NCBI GenBank assembly: GCA_039586815.1
Contig: JBDHJR010000013.1
Span: 186,001-250,000 of the forward strand
Source: WVYX01 sp039586815
Lineage (GTDB): Bacteria > Gemmatimonadota > Gemmatimonadetes > Gemmatimonadales > GWC2-71-9
Length of the DNA stretch: 64,000 nucleotides
Direction of reading: 5' to 3'
Shown: in pieces, positions 25,929 to 33,654 of the stretch
Layout of the letters: each line of letters starts with the position of its first letter
How positions within the stretch are numbered: the stretch's first letter is position 1
Made by a program: the position numbers and the translations under genes
The notes under the pieces: generated by a model
Seen by the model: the letters and a program-made list of their open reading frames with translations, nothing else
What the model was told of the DNA's origin: nothing
The model's database searches: none

Positions 25929-26882
25929 ATGCACATCCGCGCCCAGCTTCTTTGCCTGTGCGCTGCAGCCCTGACCCTCACACCGGTCGACCTCACCGCT
26001 CAGGGCCAGAACCCGAGCCTCGCGGGCCACACGTTTGTGCCTAACACGACGGTCGAGGGACCGTTCGTCGCCACTCACTTTCGCTCCTTGGTGGGGGCGG
26101 CCAGCGCCTTCGGCTACGACGCTGGGACTGTAGTCATCGACGACGACACGCTGTATGCCCTCGAGGGCAACATGACCTGGGTCCGCGTGGAGTTCGAGCA
26201 GCGGCAGAAGGTCGCCGACTGGCTGGCTCTGGAGGGCGAATTCAGGGTCGGGGCGCGGGTCGGCACCAACACGGCGAGCGCGCTCTCCGACGGTGTGTCG
26301 CTGATCACCGGCTTCAAGCTAGCGGCGATCGCACGGGTGGCGCGCTCGGACAGGGTGCTCGCCTCGGCCACGCTCGATGTGCGTCGCACCGGCCTCACCT
26401 TCTTGAACATCGTCTCGTTCGTGGAGGAGGTCGTCGACAGCGTGGAGGCAGGTGGCCCGCTCGACTCCATCTCCTTGAGCTCCGCGAGCGGCGCCTGGCA
26501 GGGGCGCGGCGGATTCCGTCTCGCCTATGCGCCGGGTCGAGCCGTGGGTTTCACAGTCCTGGGTGAGGTGGGGGTCGGCGAGGATCACACGAAGGTGGAG
26601 GATGCCGTATGGGATGTGGATCTCGGCGCCACCGTGGACCTGAACCTCCGCTCCATCGACAAGGTCCCATTGGGCTTTGTGGGCGCTTATCGCTTCAGCA
26701 CATTCGGCGGCGACCCGGAGTCCTCCGGGGGTCAGAATCACATGGTGGGATTGGGGGTCTCATATGTCGGGAGCGAGGATTTCACGGTGGGCGTCGAGTT
26801 GGCATGGCAGCACATCCCACTGGGGGACGGCGACGCGCTGAGCTCTGTGGGCCTCGGCGTGCGGTCGCGCTACTACTTCTGA
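25929..26882 (+). CDS. Exported beta-barrel protein, probably outer membrane
   Basis: A 317-residue exported protein. ATG at 25929 (GGGAGA upstream) starts a signal peptide of about 25 residues ending DLTAQ; the frame is open upstream from 25824, but without a plausible N-terminus. The mature part is built of long alternating strands (TWVRVEFEQRQKVADWLALEGEFRVGAR, FTVLGEVGVGED, FTVGVELAWQHIPLG) and ends on the aromatic strand LGVRSRYYF, the usual last-strand signature of BAM-assembled barrels. No specific family is recognised. It is convergent with the 4Fe-4S gene, only 12 nt apart, with no hairpin between them. Confidence 0.75.
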   Translation: MHIRAQLLCLCAAALTLTPVDLTAQGQNPSLAGHTFVPNTTVEGPFVATHFRSLVGAASAFGYDAGTVVIDDDTLYALEGNMTWVRVEFEQRQKVADWLALEGEFRVGARVGTNTASALSDGVSLITGFKLAAIARVARSDRVLASATLDVRRTGLTFLNIVSFVEEVVDSVEAGGPLDSISLSSASGAWQGRGGFRLAYAPGRAVGFTVLGEVGVGEDHTKVEDAVWDVDLGATVDLNLRSIDKVPLGFVGAYRFSTFGGDPESSGGQNHMVGLGVSYVGSEDFTVGVELAWQHIPLGDGDALSSVGLGVRSRYYF

Positions 26883-26894
26883 GATGCGGTTGAG

Positions 26895-27857
26895 CTAGAC
26901 CGGGACCGTCTCGACCGCGATCTCCCGCACGTCGAGCGGAATGCCCTTCCGCTCGTCGCGCACCAGGGTCATGGTCTCCGTTTGGCACTGGCCCACGCAC
27001 ACGCCGCATCCCATGCACTTCTCCCAGTCCACCACCGAGGTGCCGTTCACGTGCACTGCGTCGAACGGACACGCCTCCTCGCAGTCGCCGCACGCGATGC
27101 AGCCCAGCTCGTCCACCTGTGCCACGTAGCCCGAGGCTGCCACCATCGGCACGCCGTGCTGCACCATGGCCTCGAGTCCGCCACAGCAGCAGGAGCAGCA
27201 GTTGCAGATGGCGTAGAACTTGTTGCTCACCGCGTCCTTGAAGTACGCGGTGTGCACATGCCCCCGCTCGTGCTCTGCCTGCAACAGCTCCAGTGCCTCG
27301 TCCTGCGACACGCGCCTCGACTTGTGTGGGTGGTGCTCGAGCGCGAACGAGCCGTCACCAATGATCATGCACACGTCGCTCGGCTGGCACGGTGCTTCCC
27401 GCGCCGCCCGGCAGGGGCAGTCGAGCAGCGTAACGCTGGGTGGCCCCTTGAGGACGATGTCCCGTGCCGTGGGGTAGGGGACGATTTGCTCCAGGTCGGT
27501 GCGTGGGATGTCGTGGTCCAGCGTGATGATCGCCTTCGCCAACTCGGTGGGCAGGACCTTGCCGTGGTAGTGATCGGCCCACCAACGCCTGGCCCTGGGT
27601 CCCATGCGTGGGAGCAGCGTGTTGATGCAGAAACCGATGTACTGGTAGGGCCAACGGCCGTACACGTAGCCGTGCAGCGCGTTGAGCGAGCCGCCGCGTC
27701 GGGAGCCGGAGCTGCCGCCCGCGCTGCGCTTGTGCGTGAGCATGCCCGCCCTGGTAGACGGGAGCATCAGATGACCCCGCTCGCCGATCAGCCACAGAGC
27801 GGCGAGCACACAGAGCAACAGGGCGGGGATTGCCAGGAGAGCGAGCAGCCACATCAT
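26895..27857 (-). CDS. Membrane-anchored 4Fe-4S ferredoxin-like protein with Cys-rich central motif
   Basis: A 320-residue protein with an N-terminal membrane helix (about 2-24). Two ferredoxin-type motifs lie near the C-terminus, CIACGDCEEACP and CMGCGVCVGQC, each able to hold one 4Fe-4S cluster. The middle is unusual: CPCRAAREAPC and DVC near 147-163, then the dense run CNCCSCCCGGLEAM near 217-230, which could bind further iron or another metal. The family occurs as a conserved ferredoxin of unknown partner. The start has AAGGAG upstream; ATG ATG is doubled, so either may be used. Role: probably electron transfer at the inner face of the membrane. No dehydrogenase lies beside it. Confidence 0.82.
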   Translation of the reverse strand: MMWLLALLAIPALLLCVLAALWLIGERGHLMLPSTRAGMLTHKRSAGGSSGSRRGGSLNALHGYVYGRWPYQYIGFCINTLLPRMGPRARRWWADHYHGKVLPTELAKAIITLDHDIPRTDLEQIVPYPTARDIVLKGPPSVTLLDCPCRAAREAPCQPSDVCMIIGDGSFALEHHPHKSRRVSQDEALELLQAEHERGHVHTAYFKDAVSNKFYAICNCCSCCCGGLEAMVQHGVPMVAASGYVAQVDELGCIACGDCEEACPFDAVHVNGTSVVDWEKCMGCGVCVGQCQTETMTLVRDERKGIPLDVREIAVETVPV

Positions 27858-27907
27858 CGTCGGCTCCTTCCCGTTGCGGGCGCAGGGGCGCCCCCTCGGC
27901 TGCTGTC

Positions 27908-27936
27908 TCTATACTACACCCCGGGCGGTGTTGAAA
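27908..27936 (-). promoter_or_regulatory. Candidate promoter of the 4Fe-4S gene
   Basis: On the minus strand TTTCAA (27936-27931), a 17-nt spacer and TATAGA (27913-27908). The -10 matches 4 of 6. It lies about 50 nt before the ATG. Confidence 0.35.
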
Positions 27937-27984
27937 CCTCACCACCCCGATGTTTCGTAGTGAGACATAAAAGGAGGCCGGAGC

Positions 27985-28095
27985 ATGGAGTTCTTTGACC
28001 TCATTTGGCTGGGCGTCACGGGGGTGGGAAGCGTCTGGGGATACCTCCAGTCGCGCAGACGCCGGTGGCGCCGGTGGTGGCGGGAGCCGCGGTAG
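27985..28095 (+). CDS. 36-residue peptide with Trp/Arg-rich tail, possibly the 5' part of a frameshifted gene
   Basis: A short ORF with the best ribosome-binding site in its area (AGGAGG, 7-nt spacing). It begins MEFFDLIWLGVTGVGSVWGY, a hydrophobic segment, and ends QSRRRRWRRWWREPR, rich in Arg and Trp like cationic membrane-active peptides. In the next frame, from about 28056 to 28226, the DNA encodes a glycine-rich hydrophobic stretch (PVVAGAAVALLAAPLVWVL and VGVGVGV) ending GQKDVKRLPRM. A one-base shift near 28050 would join them into one small membrane protein of roughly 80 residues. So either a genuine short peptide or a disrupted or mis-assembled gene. Confidence 0.4.
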   Translation: MEFFDLIWLGVTGVGSVWGYLQSRRRRWRRWWREPR

Positions 28096-28242
28096 CCCTG
28101 CTCGCGGCGCCGCTCGTGTGGGTCCTGCCGATCGTCGGGGGCTGGACCGCCGCGCTGTTCGGCGTCGGTGTCGGTGTCGGTGTGCGCCACGGCCAGAAGG
28201 ACGTTAAACGCTTACCACGTATGTAGTTAAGCAGTGCCGACC

Positions 28243-28270
28243 TTGCGGCTGCGGCCGTGGCTCGTAGTTT
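28243..28270 (+). promoter_or_regulatory. Candidate promoter of the Arg-rich repeat gene
   Basis: TTGCGG at 28243-28248, a 16-nt spacer, and TAGTTT at 28265-28270. Transcription would start within about 7 nt of the ATG at 28283, so the message could be nearly leaderless, which would explain the missing Shine-Dalgarno. Confidence 0.35.
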
Positions 28271-28282
28271 CAGCGCCACGCC

Positions 28283-28558
28283 ATGAACGACGAGCCGTTC
28301 GGATTCGACCAGCCGCCGTCGCGCCCCCCCAACGTGGATCGCCGCAGGGGGGCGGATCGTCGGCGCGCAAGCGATCGCCGCACCGGGCTGGACCGCCGTG
28401 CCGGAGTGGAGCGGCGCATGACGGCCGAGGCGAGGCGCGCCGATCTCGAGCGGCGCTCCGGCCGGGAGCGCCGCAGGGCGCAGCGCCGGCGGATCAGGGA
28501 GCGGCGCAACATGGAAGAGCGCCGTGACTCCGCCTGGCACATCCTGGAGCACGGCTAA
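28283..28558 (+). CDS. Arginine-rich protein with hexapeptide DRRxxx repeats
   Basis: A 91-residue, strongly basic protein. After a short N-terminus (MNDEPFGFDQPPSRPPNV) it has a six-residue repeat: DRRRGA, DRRRAS, DRRTGL, DRRAGV, ERRMTA. A looser ERR/RRR pattern follows, and it ends SAWHILEHG. The charge alternation predicts a long helix or a disordered polyampholyte; binding to nucleic acid or acidic lipid is possible. Antisense and alternative frames over the same bases are also open, so the frame rests on the regular repeat and the nearby promoter-like sequence. No family recognised and no ribosome site visible. Confidence 0.5.
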   Translation: MNDEPFGFDQPPSRPPNVDRRRGADRRRASDRRTGLDRRAGVERRMTAEARRADLERRSGRERRRAQRRRIRERRNMEERRDSAWHILEHG

Positions 28559-28560
28559 CC

Positions 28561-29094
28561 TCAGCGCAGGCGGCGGCCCCTCAGCGTGCGAGTGGCGCGG
28601 GCGAGCACGTCCTCCCGTGGCACGAACCCGATGAAGCGACTGTCGGGCCAACCCAGCATGTCGCGTGTATCGGAGAGCAGCAGCACCGAGTCTGCCGGAA
28701 CCACCCACGGTCCCCAGGTGAATAGCTGGTAGGTGAGGGCGAGTTCCGACCGATCCACCTCGGGCACCAGCACCTGGTGAGGCCAGGATCGCGCTCCGCC
28801 GTTCACGAATACCACACCCTCCTCCATGCGAACAGTGTCGCCTGCCACGCCTGCAAGGCGGCGCAGCACGTGGTACTCGACCTCCTCGTCCACGAACCGG
28901 AAGATCACGAGATCTCCACGGCGCAGCTCGCCCGGCGGGCTCCAGGCGAGGAAGTACTCCTCCGCCGCGATCGTGGGTTCCATCGAGGGCCCTGTCATGT
29001 AGTAGATGGAAGGCCAGCGAGTGCCCAGTCGCGTGCTCCAGGCACCCACGATGACCAGTGCGGCGATCAGCGTCCACAGCACGACGCGGGCCAC
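28561..29094 (-). CDS. Signal peptidase I-like membrane protein with Arg at the catalytic Lys position
   Basis: About 177 residues if started at GTG 29094; the frame is open to 29232, but that part overlaps the epimerase gene and has no membrane segment. One helix (about 4-21) anchors it. The catalytic Ser motif is intact as GPSMEPT (S37). The box RGDLVIFRF is present. The next box, normally YVKRxxGLPGD, reads HVLRRLAGVAGD, so the general-base Lys is R78. The last box GDNRxxSxDSR is altered to SDTRDMLGWPDSR. It could be a non-peptidase relative, an inactive homologue or a variant enzyme. It begins 20 nt after the epimerase stop, so it is probably co-transcribed. Confidence 0.75.
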   Translation of the reverse strand: MARVVLWTLIAALVIVGAWSTRLGTRWPSIYYMTGPSMEPTIAAEEYFLAWSPPGELRRGDLVIFRFVDEEVEYHVLRRLAGVAGDTVRMEEGVVFVNGGARSWPHQVLVPEVDRSELALTYQLFTWGPWVVPADSVLLLSDTRDMLGWPDSRFIGFVPREDVLARATRTLRGRRLR

Positions 29095-29113
29095 GCCGCG
29101 ACGCGTCAGGTTC

Positions 29114-30019
29114 CTAGCCGAAGAGATCGGCAAGCGCGCCGTCCAGCTCAGGGTGGCGGAAGACGTATCCCGCGTCGAGTGCACGGCGCGGCACGACGCG
29201 CTGGGAGGCGAGCAGTGCCTCGGCCATCTCACCCAACGCGAGGCGCAGCGCGAAAGCCGGCTGTCGCAGGATCGCCGGCCGGCGCAGTATCCGGGCGAGG
29301 GTCGTGGCGAAGGTGCCTACGGTGACTGGGTGTGGTGCAGTGAGGTTGAGTGGGCCGGCCACGTCCGAGTCCAAGGCGAATAGGATCAACCCGATCTCGT
29401 CAGCCGCGTGGATCCACGACCACCATTGGGTACCGGGTCCCCAGGGTCCGCCGAGCCCGAGCTTGAACAGCGGGATGAGGGGCACCAGCGCGCCGCCCGA
29501 CCGGTCGAGCACGAGACCCGTGCGCAGGCACACGACCCGCGTCGTGTCCTCGGCCGCGTGAGCCGCGCTCTCCCACGCCACCGACAGGTCGGCGAGGAAG
29601 TCGCTCCCGCGTGCCGCCGACTCGTCGAGCACATCGTCACCGCCGTCGCCGTAGTACCCGATCGCCGACCCGCTCACTAACACTGCTGGTTTGCGCTGCG
29701 CGGTGCGGATCGCCGCCACCACCTGGCGCGTGGCGTCCACTCGGCTGTCCCACAGCAGGCGTTTGCGCGCCGCGGTCCAGCGATGCGGAGGGTCCACGAT
29801 GCGCTGCCCTGCGAGATTCACCACGGCGTCGCAACCCGCGACCTCTCCTTGCCACTGGCCCGCCGCCCTGGGGTCGCCGCGCACCACGCGGACCCGCTCG
29901 TGACCCCAAGGGTCGCGTCCCGCGCGGGACACGACCACGCACTCGTCGCCCCGCTCGACCAGTTGCCACACCAGTCGGGAGCCGATCAAACCCGTGCCGC
30001 CCGTGACCAATACGCGCAT
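29114..30019 (-). CDS. TIGR01777-family NAD(P)-dependent epimerase/oxidoreductase (SDR39U1/YfcH type)
   Basis: A 301-residue extended short-chain dehydrogenase-like protein. The Rossmann motif VTGGTGLIGSRL is at residues 4-15, and VVNLAGQRI, VSGSAIGYYGDGG and VVPRRALDAGY are features of the TIGR01777 group. The YYGD segment replaces the usual YxxxK surroundings, as in other members. The C-terminal DUF1731-like region (VPRRALDAGYVFRHPELDGALADL) is present. The substrate is unknown for this family. ATG at 30019 starts the protein directly at the Rossmann strand. It lies divergent from the KamA-family gene. Confidence 0.9.
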   Translation of the reverse strand: MRVLVTGGTGLIGSRLVWQLVERGDECVVVSRAGRDPWGHERVRVVRGDPRAAGQWQGEVAGCDAVVNLAGQRIVDPPHRWTAARKRLLWDSRVDATRQVVAAIRTAQRKPAVLVSGSAIGYYGDGGDDVLDESAARGSDFLADLSVAWESAAHAAEDTTRVVCLRTGLVLDRSGGALVPLIPLFKLGLGGPWGPGTQWWSWIHAADEIGLILFALDSDVAGPLNLTAPHPVTVGTFATTLARILRRPAILRQPAFALRLALGEMAEALLASQRVVPRRALDAGYVFRHPELDGALADLFG

Positions 30020-30070
30020 GCCTAACGCCTTGTAGTGATTTGTTTTACAACACTAGCACTGAAACTGTGG

Positions 30071-30099
30071 TTGGCAATGTCCGTACGTACGGATAGGTT
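30071..30099 (+). promoter_or_regulatory. Candidate promoter of the KamA-family gene with a 14-bp palindrome in the spacer
   Basis: TTGGCA at 30071-30076 (5 of 6 to consensus), a 17-nt spacer, TAGGTT at 30094-30099. The spacer contains TCCGTACGTACGGA (30080-30093), a perfect palindrome ending exactly at the -10 box. A bound dimer there would block or reshape the promoter. The leader to the ATG at 30194 is about 88 nt. Confidence 0.55.
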
Positions 30100-30193
30100 C
30101 ATTGATCTGTCACCCCACAGAAACAGCAACTCGAGGGCTGGCTACAGCAGAGGGACGACGAACCACCTCACCCGAGCTCCCTTAGGAGGGGAC

Positions 30194-31327
30194 ATGAAGG
30201 TTCGCTACATCACCCACCTATCGAAGCTCGACGGCCTCACTGACGAAGAGCGTCGTCGGCTCGCGCCGGTTGCCGAGCGCTACGTCTTCCGACTCAACGA
30301 CTACTACAAAGACCTCATCAACTGGGACGATCCCAACGACCCGTTGCGGCGCCTCGTCGTGCCCATGGAGGGCGAGTTGAACGACTGGGGCGAGCTCGAC
30401 GCCAGCAAGGAGGCGCTCTACACGCCGGTCCGTGGATGCCAGCACAAGTACACGGACACTGCGTTGCTCCTGGTGAACGAGGTCTGTGGCGCGTACTGCC
30501 GCTACTGTTTCCGCAAGCGGCTGTTCATGAACGACAACGACGACGCGACGCTCGCCTACAAGCCGGGCCTCAAGTACATCGCCGAGCACGAGGAGATCAC
30601 CAACGTGCTGCTCACCGGCGGCGATCCGATGATCATGTCCACACGGCGGCTCGAGCCGATCATCAGCGACGTGGCTGCCGTGCCGCACGTGCGCATCATT
30701 CGGATCGGCTCCAAGATGGCCGCGTTCAATCCCTTCCGGGTCCTGGACGATCCGGATCTGCTGCGGCTGATCGGGGAGCACTGCAACGACAAGACGCAGA
30801 TCTACATCATGAATCACTTCGATCACCCCCGTGAGCTCACGAAGGAGGCGCGGGAGGCGATCAGGTTGTTGCGCGAGGCCGGTGCACAGACAGTGAACCA
30901 GTGTCCCATGGTGCGCGGCGTGAACGACAATCCCAGGACCTTCGCCTCGCTGTTCCGCGAGCTGTCGTTCATGGGCTGCCCCCAGTACTACGTGTTCCAG
31001 GGCCGTCCCACCGCGGGCAACGAACCCTACGAGGTGCCGATAGTCGAGGGTCTCAAGATCTTCCTCGAGGCGAACCGCCATGTGTCAGGGCTGGCGAAGC
31101 GGGCACGCTTTGCGATGTCACACCGCACGGGCAAGATCGAGATCCTGGGCGTCGATGACCGCCACATGTTCCTGCGGTATCACAGGGCCTACAGGAAGGA
31201 AGACTACGGTCAGATGGTCGTGGCGAAGCGCGACGACCGCGCCTACTGGCTGGACCAGCTCACTGTGATCCACGGTCCGCAATCGGCCATTGAGTCGGCG
31301 GCGCATTACGCACCGTACGCCTGGTAG
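30194..31327 (+). CDS. KamA-family radical SAM protein (lysine 2,3-aminomutase-like)
   Basis: A 377-residue radical SAM/PLP-type protein. The cluster motif is C98-GAY-C102-RY-C105. It continues with TGGDPMIMSTRRLEPI and DHPRELT, both found in lysine 2,3-aminomutases and EF-P aminomutase EpmB. The PLP Lys would be in SHRTGKIEILG, where KamA has PGGGGK, so the reaction is not certain. ATG at 30194 has AGGAGG 5 nt upstream; the open frame further up has no matching homology. It ends just before a strong hairpin shared with a convergent gene. No EF-P or EpmA gene is nearby, which leaves the substrate open. Confidence 0.85.
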   Translation: MKVRYITHLSKLDGLTDEERRRLAPVAERYVFRLNDYYKDLINWDDPNDPLRRLVVPMEGELNDWGELDASKEALYTPVRGCQHKYTDTALLLVNEVCGAYCRYCFRKRLFMNDNDDATLAYKPGLKYIAEHEEITNVLLTGGDPMIMSTRRLEPIISDVAAVPHVRIIRIGSKMAAFNPFRVLDDPDLLRLIGEHCNDKTQIYIMNHFDHPRELTKEAREAIRLLREAGAQTVNQCPMVRGVNDNPRTFASLFRELSFMGCPQYYVFQGRPTAGNEPYEVPIVEGLKIFLEANRHVSGLAKRARFAMSHRTGKIEILGVDDRHMFLRYHRAYRKEDYGQMVVAKRDDRAYWLDQLTVIHGPQSAIESAAHYAPYAW

Positions 31328-31347
31328 ACACTGCGACGTGTAGCGAA

Positions 31348-31380
31348 GGGGGCCGCGACTCTGTGTGAGTCGCGGCCCTC
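31348..31380. terminator. Bidirectional terminator between the aminomutase-like gene and acyl-CoA synthetase
   Basis: Stem 31350-31361 (gggccgcgactc) with 31367-31378 is perfect over 12 bp and extends by two pairs (one G-U). The loop is TGTGT. It sits in a 64-bp convergent gap. Confidence 0.75.
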
Positions 31381-31391
31381 GTGTTTGTGGA

Positions 31392-33584
31392 TCAGCTCTC
31401 CGGGGTGGCCGAAACCTGGAGCCGCGCGTCGATGGCCACGGCCCCCTTTTCCAGCGCGATTAGCGGGTTCACGTCCATCTCGGTGATGCGCGGGTGGCGC
31501 TCCGCGAGCTGGGAGATACGCAGGATCGCCTCGGCCTGTGCCGCGAGGTCGCGCGGCGCCTGACCCCGGATGCCCTCCAGCAGCTGGAACATCTTCACCT
31601 CACGGATCATCTCTTCGGCGTCGGTGTCGTACAGCGGACTGAGCCGCATCACCACATCCCGCAACGCCTCCACGAAGATGCCGCCCATGCCGAACATGAC
31701 GAGCGCCCCGACCCGCGGCATGCGGGTGAGGCCCACGATGGTCTCGATGCCCGGTTCCGCCATCTGCTGAATCAGGATCCCTTCAATGCGGGGCTCGGCG
31801 CGCTTCCTCGGAGTGGCTCGCTTGGTGCTCTTCTTTGTGCGCTTCACCGACGGCTTGCCCGGGGTCGTCACCCGCTTCAGCATCTCGCGCACTGCCCGTT
31901 CCACCTCGGCCCTGCTCTCCAGTCCCAACGCCACCCCGCCGACATCGGTTTTGTGCGTGATGTCGGGGCTCACGATCTTGAGGGCAACCGGTAAGCCCAC
32001 GTCGCCCGCGGCCTCGGCCGCCGCCGCCGCGAGGCTGCGCGGCCCGTCCTTCGACACGAACCGCCACGGCACGACGGGGATGCCATATGCCTCGAGGACG
32101 CGCATCGCGTCGGGCTCACTCAGCTTTTCGTGTCCCGCCTGGAGCGTGGCGTCGATGATCTTCTCGATCGCCTTGTCGTCGGTCTTGAACGAGACCGTCT
32201 TGCCCTCGCGCCGGGCCGCGATCTGGCGGTAGCGCCACATGTCACCGAGCGCACGGGCCGCCGACTCGGGGAAGATGTATGCGGGGATGCTCGCGTCGTG
32301 CAGCTGAGCCAGGCCCGCCGGAAGTCCCTGCCGTCCCATGAGCACCGCGAGCAACGGCTTCTCCGGGTGCTCCTCGTTGACCCGCACGATCGCAGTGGCC
32401 ACGTCGCGTGTGAGGGTCCCGAGCGGCGGCACGAACGCCGCGATCGCCGCATCTACGTTGGGGTCGTCGAACACGCTCCGTAGCGCGAACTCGTAGTGCT
32501 GCGCCGTGGCGCTCGCGATCAGGTCCACGGGGTTCTTGACGCTGGCCTCCTCGGGGAGCTTGGTGCGCAGGAGCTTCTCGGTCTCCGGAGAGAGCCGGAC
32601 CACGTTCAGTCCGTGTGCCTCGCACGCGTCGGCTGCCATGATGCCTGGCCCGCCCGCGTTGGTCACGATGGCGACGCGGTTCCCCGCGGGAAGCGGTTGG
32701 TTGGCAAACGCCATCGCCAGGTCGAACAGGTCCTCCACCTTTTCGGCGCGAATGGCTCCGGACTGGGCAATCAGCGCGTCGGTGGCGAGTTCCGTACCGG
32801 CCAACGCACCCGTATGAGATGCAGCGGCGCGAGCACCCGCCCCCGTGCGCCCCGACTTCACGATGCAGATGGGTCCCTTCGTGCGCGTGAACCGCCTTCC
32901 CATCTCCACGAAGCGCGTCGGGTTGCCGAAGCTCTCCAGGTACATCAGCACGACCTGCGTGTCGGGATCGTCGCACCAGAACTCGATCAGGTCGTTGCCG
33001 CTCACGTCGGCCTTGTTGCCGCTGGAGACGAACATCGAGATCCCGATGTTCAGGCTCTGCGCGTAGTCCAGGATGCTCGCGCCCATGGCGCCGGACTGGC
33101 TCACGAACCCCACCGAGCCGGTTGGCGGACGCGCGGGCGCGAAGGTCGCGTTCATTGCGATGGCCGGGGTGTTGTTGATCACCCCCAGGCAGTTGGGGCC
33201 CACCATGCGGACCCCTGCCGAGCGGACCAGGGCGGTGAGTTCCCGCTCCCGCTCGACGCCCTCCCCTCCGATCTCCTTGAAGCCGGCGGAGATCACGACG
33301 AGTCCCTTGACGCCCGCATCGATGGACTGCTGCGCTACTTCGAGGACGTGCGCCTTGGGCACCACGATCACCGCCAGGTCGACTGGGCCGGGCACGTCGG
33401 CGATCGACGAGTAGGCCGAGATCGAGTGAATTGCCGTGGCCTTCGGATTGACCGGGTAGACCGGTCCGTGAAAGCCGTTCACCAACAGGTTGTCGAGGAT
33501 CTGCCAGCCGATGGTGTTGGACTGGCGGGACGCTCCGACTACCGCGATCGAGTCGGGTCTGAGGATGGGATCGAGGGAAGACAT
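31392..33584 (-). CDS. ADP-forming acyl-CoA synthetase (acetate-CoA ligase type), fused alpha and beta
   Basis: A 730-residue enzyme that interconverts acyl-CoA, ADP and phosphate with acid, CoA and ATP. The alpha part has a CoA-binding Rossmann domain (SIAVVGASRQSNTIGW), GPNCLGV, a SQSGAM loop and the phospho-His segment ASHTGALAG near 250. The beta part has an ATP-grasp fold starting near 470, with DAMRVLEAYGIPVVP, LKIVSPDITHKTDVGGV, FGMGGIFVEAL and EMDVNPL. A strongly basic insert of about 22 residues (KPSVKRTKKSTKRATPRKRAEP, around 578-599) interrupts the ATP-grasp domain and is not usual for the family. Acyl specificity cannot be told. The ATG at 33584 starts the alpha domain with no extra residues. 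Confidence 0.93.
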   Translation of the reverse strand: MSSLDPILRPDSIAVVGASRQSNTIGWQILDNLLVNGFHGPVYPVNPKATAIHSISAYSSIADVPGPVDLAVIVVPKAHVLEVAQQSIDAGVKGLVVISAGFKEIGGEGVERERELTALVRSAGVRMVGPNCLGVINNTPAIAMNATFAPARPPTGSVGFVSQSGAMGASILDYAQSLNIGISMFVSSGNKADVSGNDLIEFWCDDPDTQVVLMYLESFGNPTRFVEMGRRFTRTKGPICIVKSGRTGAGARAAASHTGALAGTELATDALIAQSGAIRAEKVEDLFDLAMAFANQPLPAGNRVAIVTNAGGPGIMAADACEAHGLNVVRLSPETEKLLRTKLPEEASVKNPVDLIASATAQHYEFALRSVFDDPNVDAAIAAFVPPLGTLTRDVATAIVRVNEEHPEKPLLAVLMGRQGLPAGLAQLHDASIPAYIFPESAARALGDMWRYRQIAARREGKTVSFKTDDKAIEKIIDATLQAGHEKLSEPDAMRVLEAYGIPVVPWRFVSKDGPRSLAAAAAEAAGDVGLPVALKIVSPDITHKTDVGGVALGLESRAEVERAVREMLKRVTTPGKPSVKRTKKSTKRATPRKRAEPRIEGILIQQMAEPGIETIVGLTRMPRVGALVMFGMGGIFVEALRDVVMRLSPLYDTDAEEMIREVKMFQLLEGIRGQAPRDLAAQAEAILRISQLAERHPRITEMDVNPLIALEKGAVAIDARLQVSATPES

Positions 33585-33654
33585 GGTCCCGAATCTAGCA
33601 CCGCTGACTGTTCCCCTCTAGACAACTTCATCGGTTCGTCAGACAATTGGGTGG

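Noticed and set aside
28234..28527. An alternative plus-strand frame and an antisense frame over the Arg-rich gene
   Set aside because: They lack the regular hexapeptide repeat; the reported frame is preferred, with moderate confidence.
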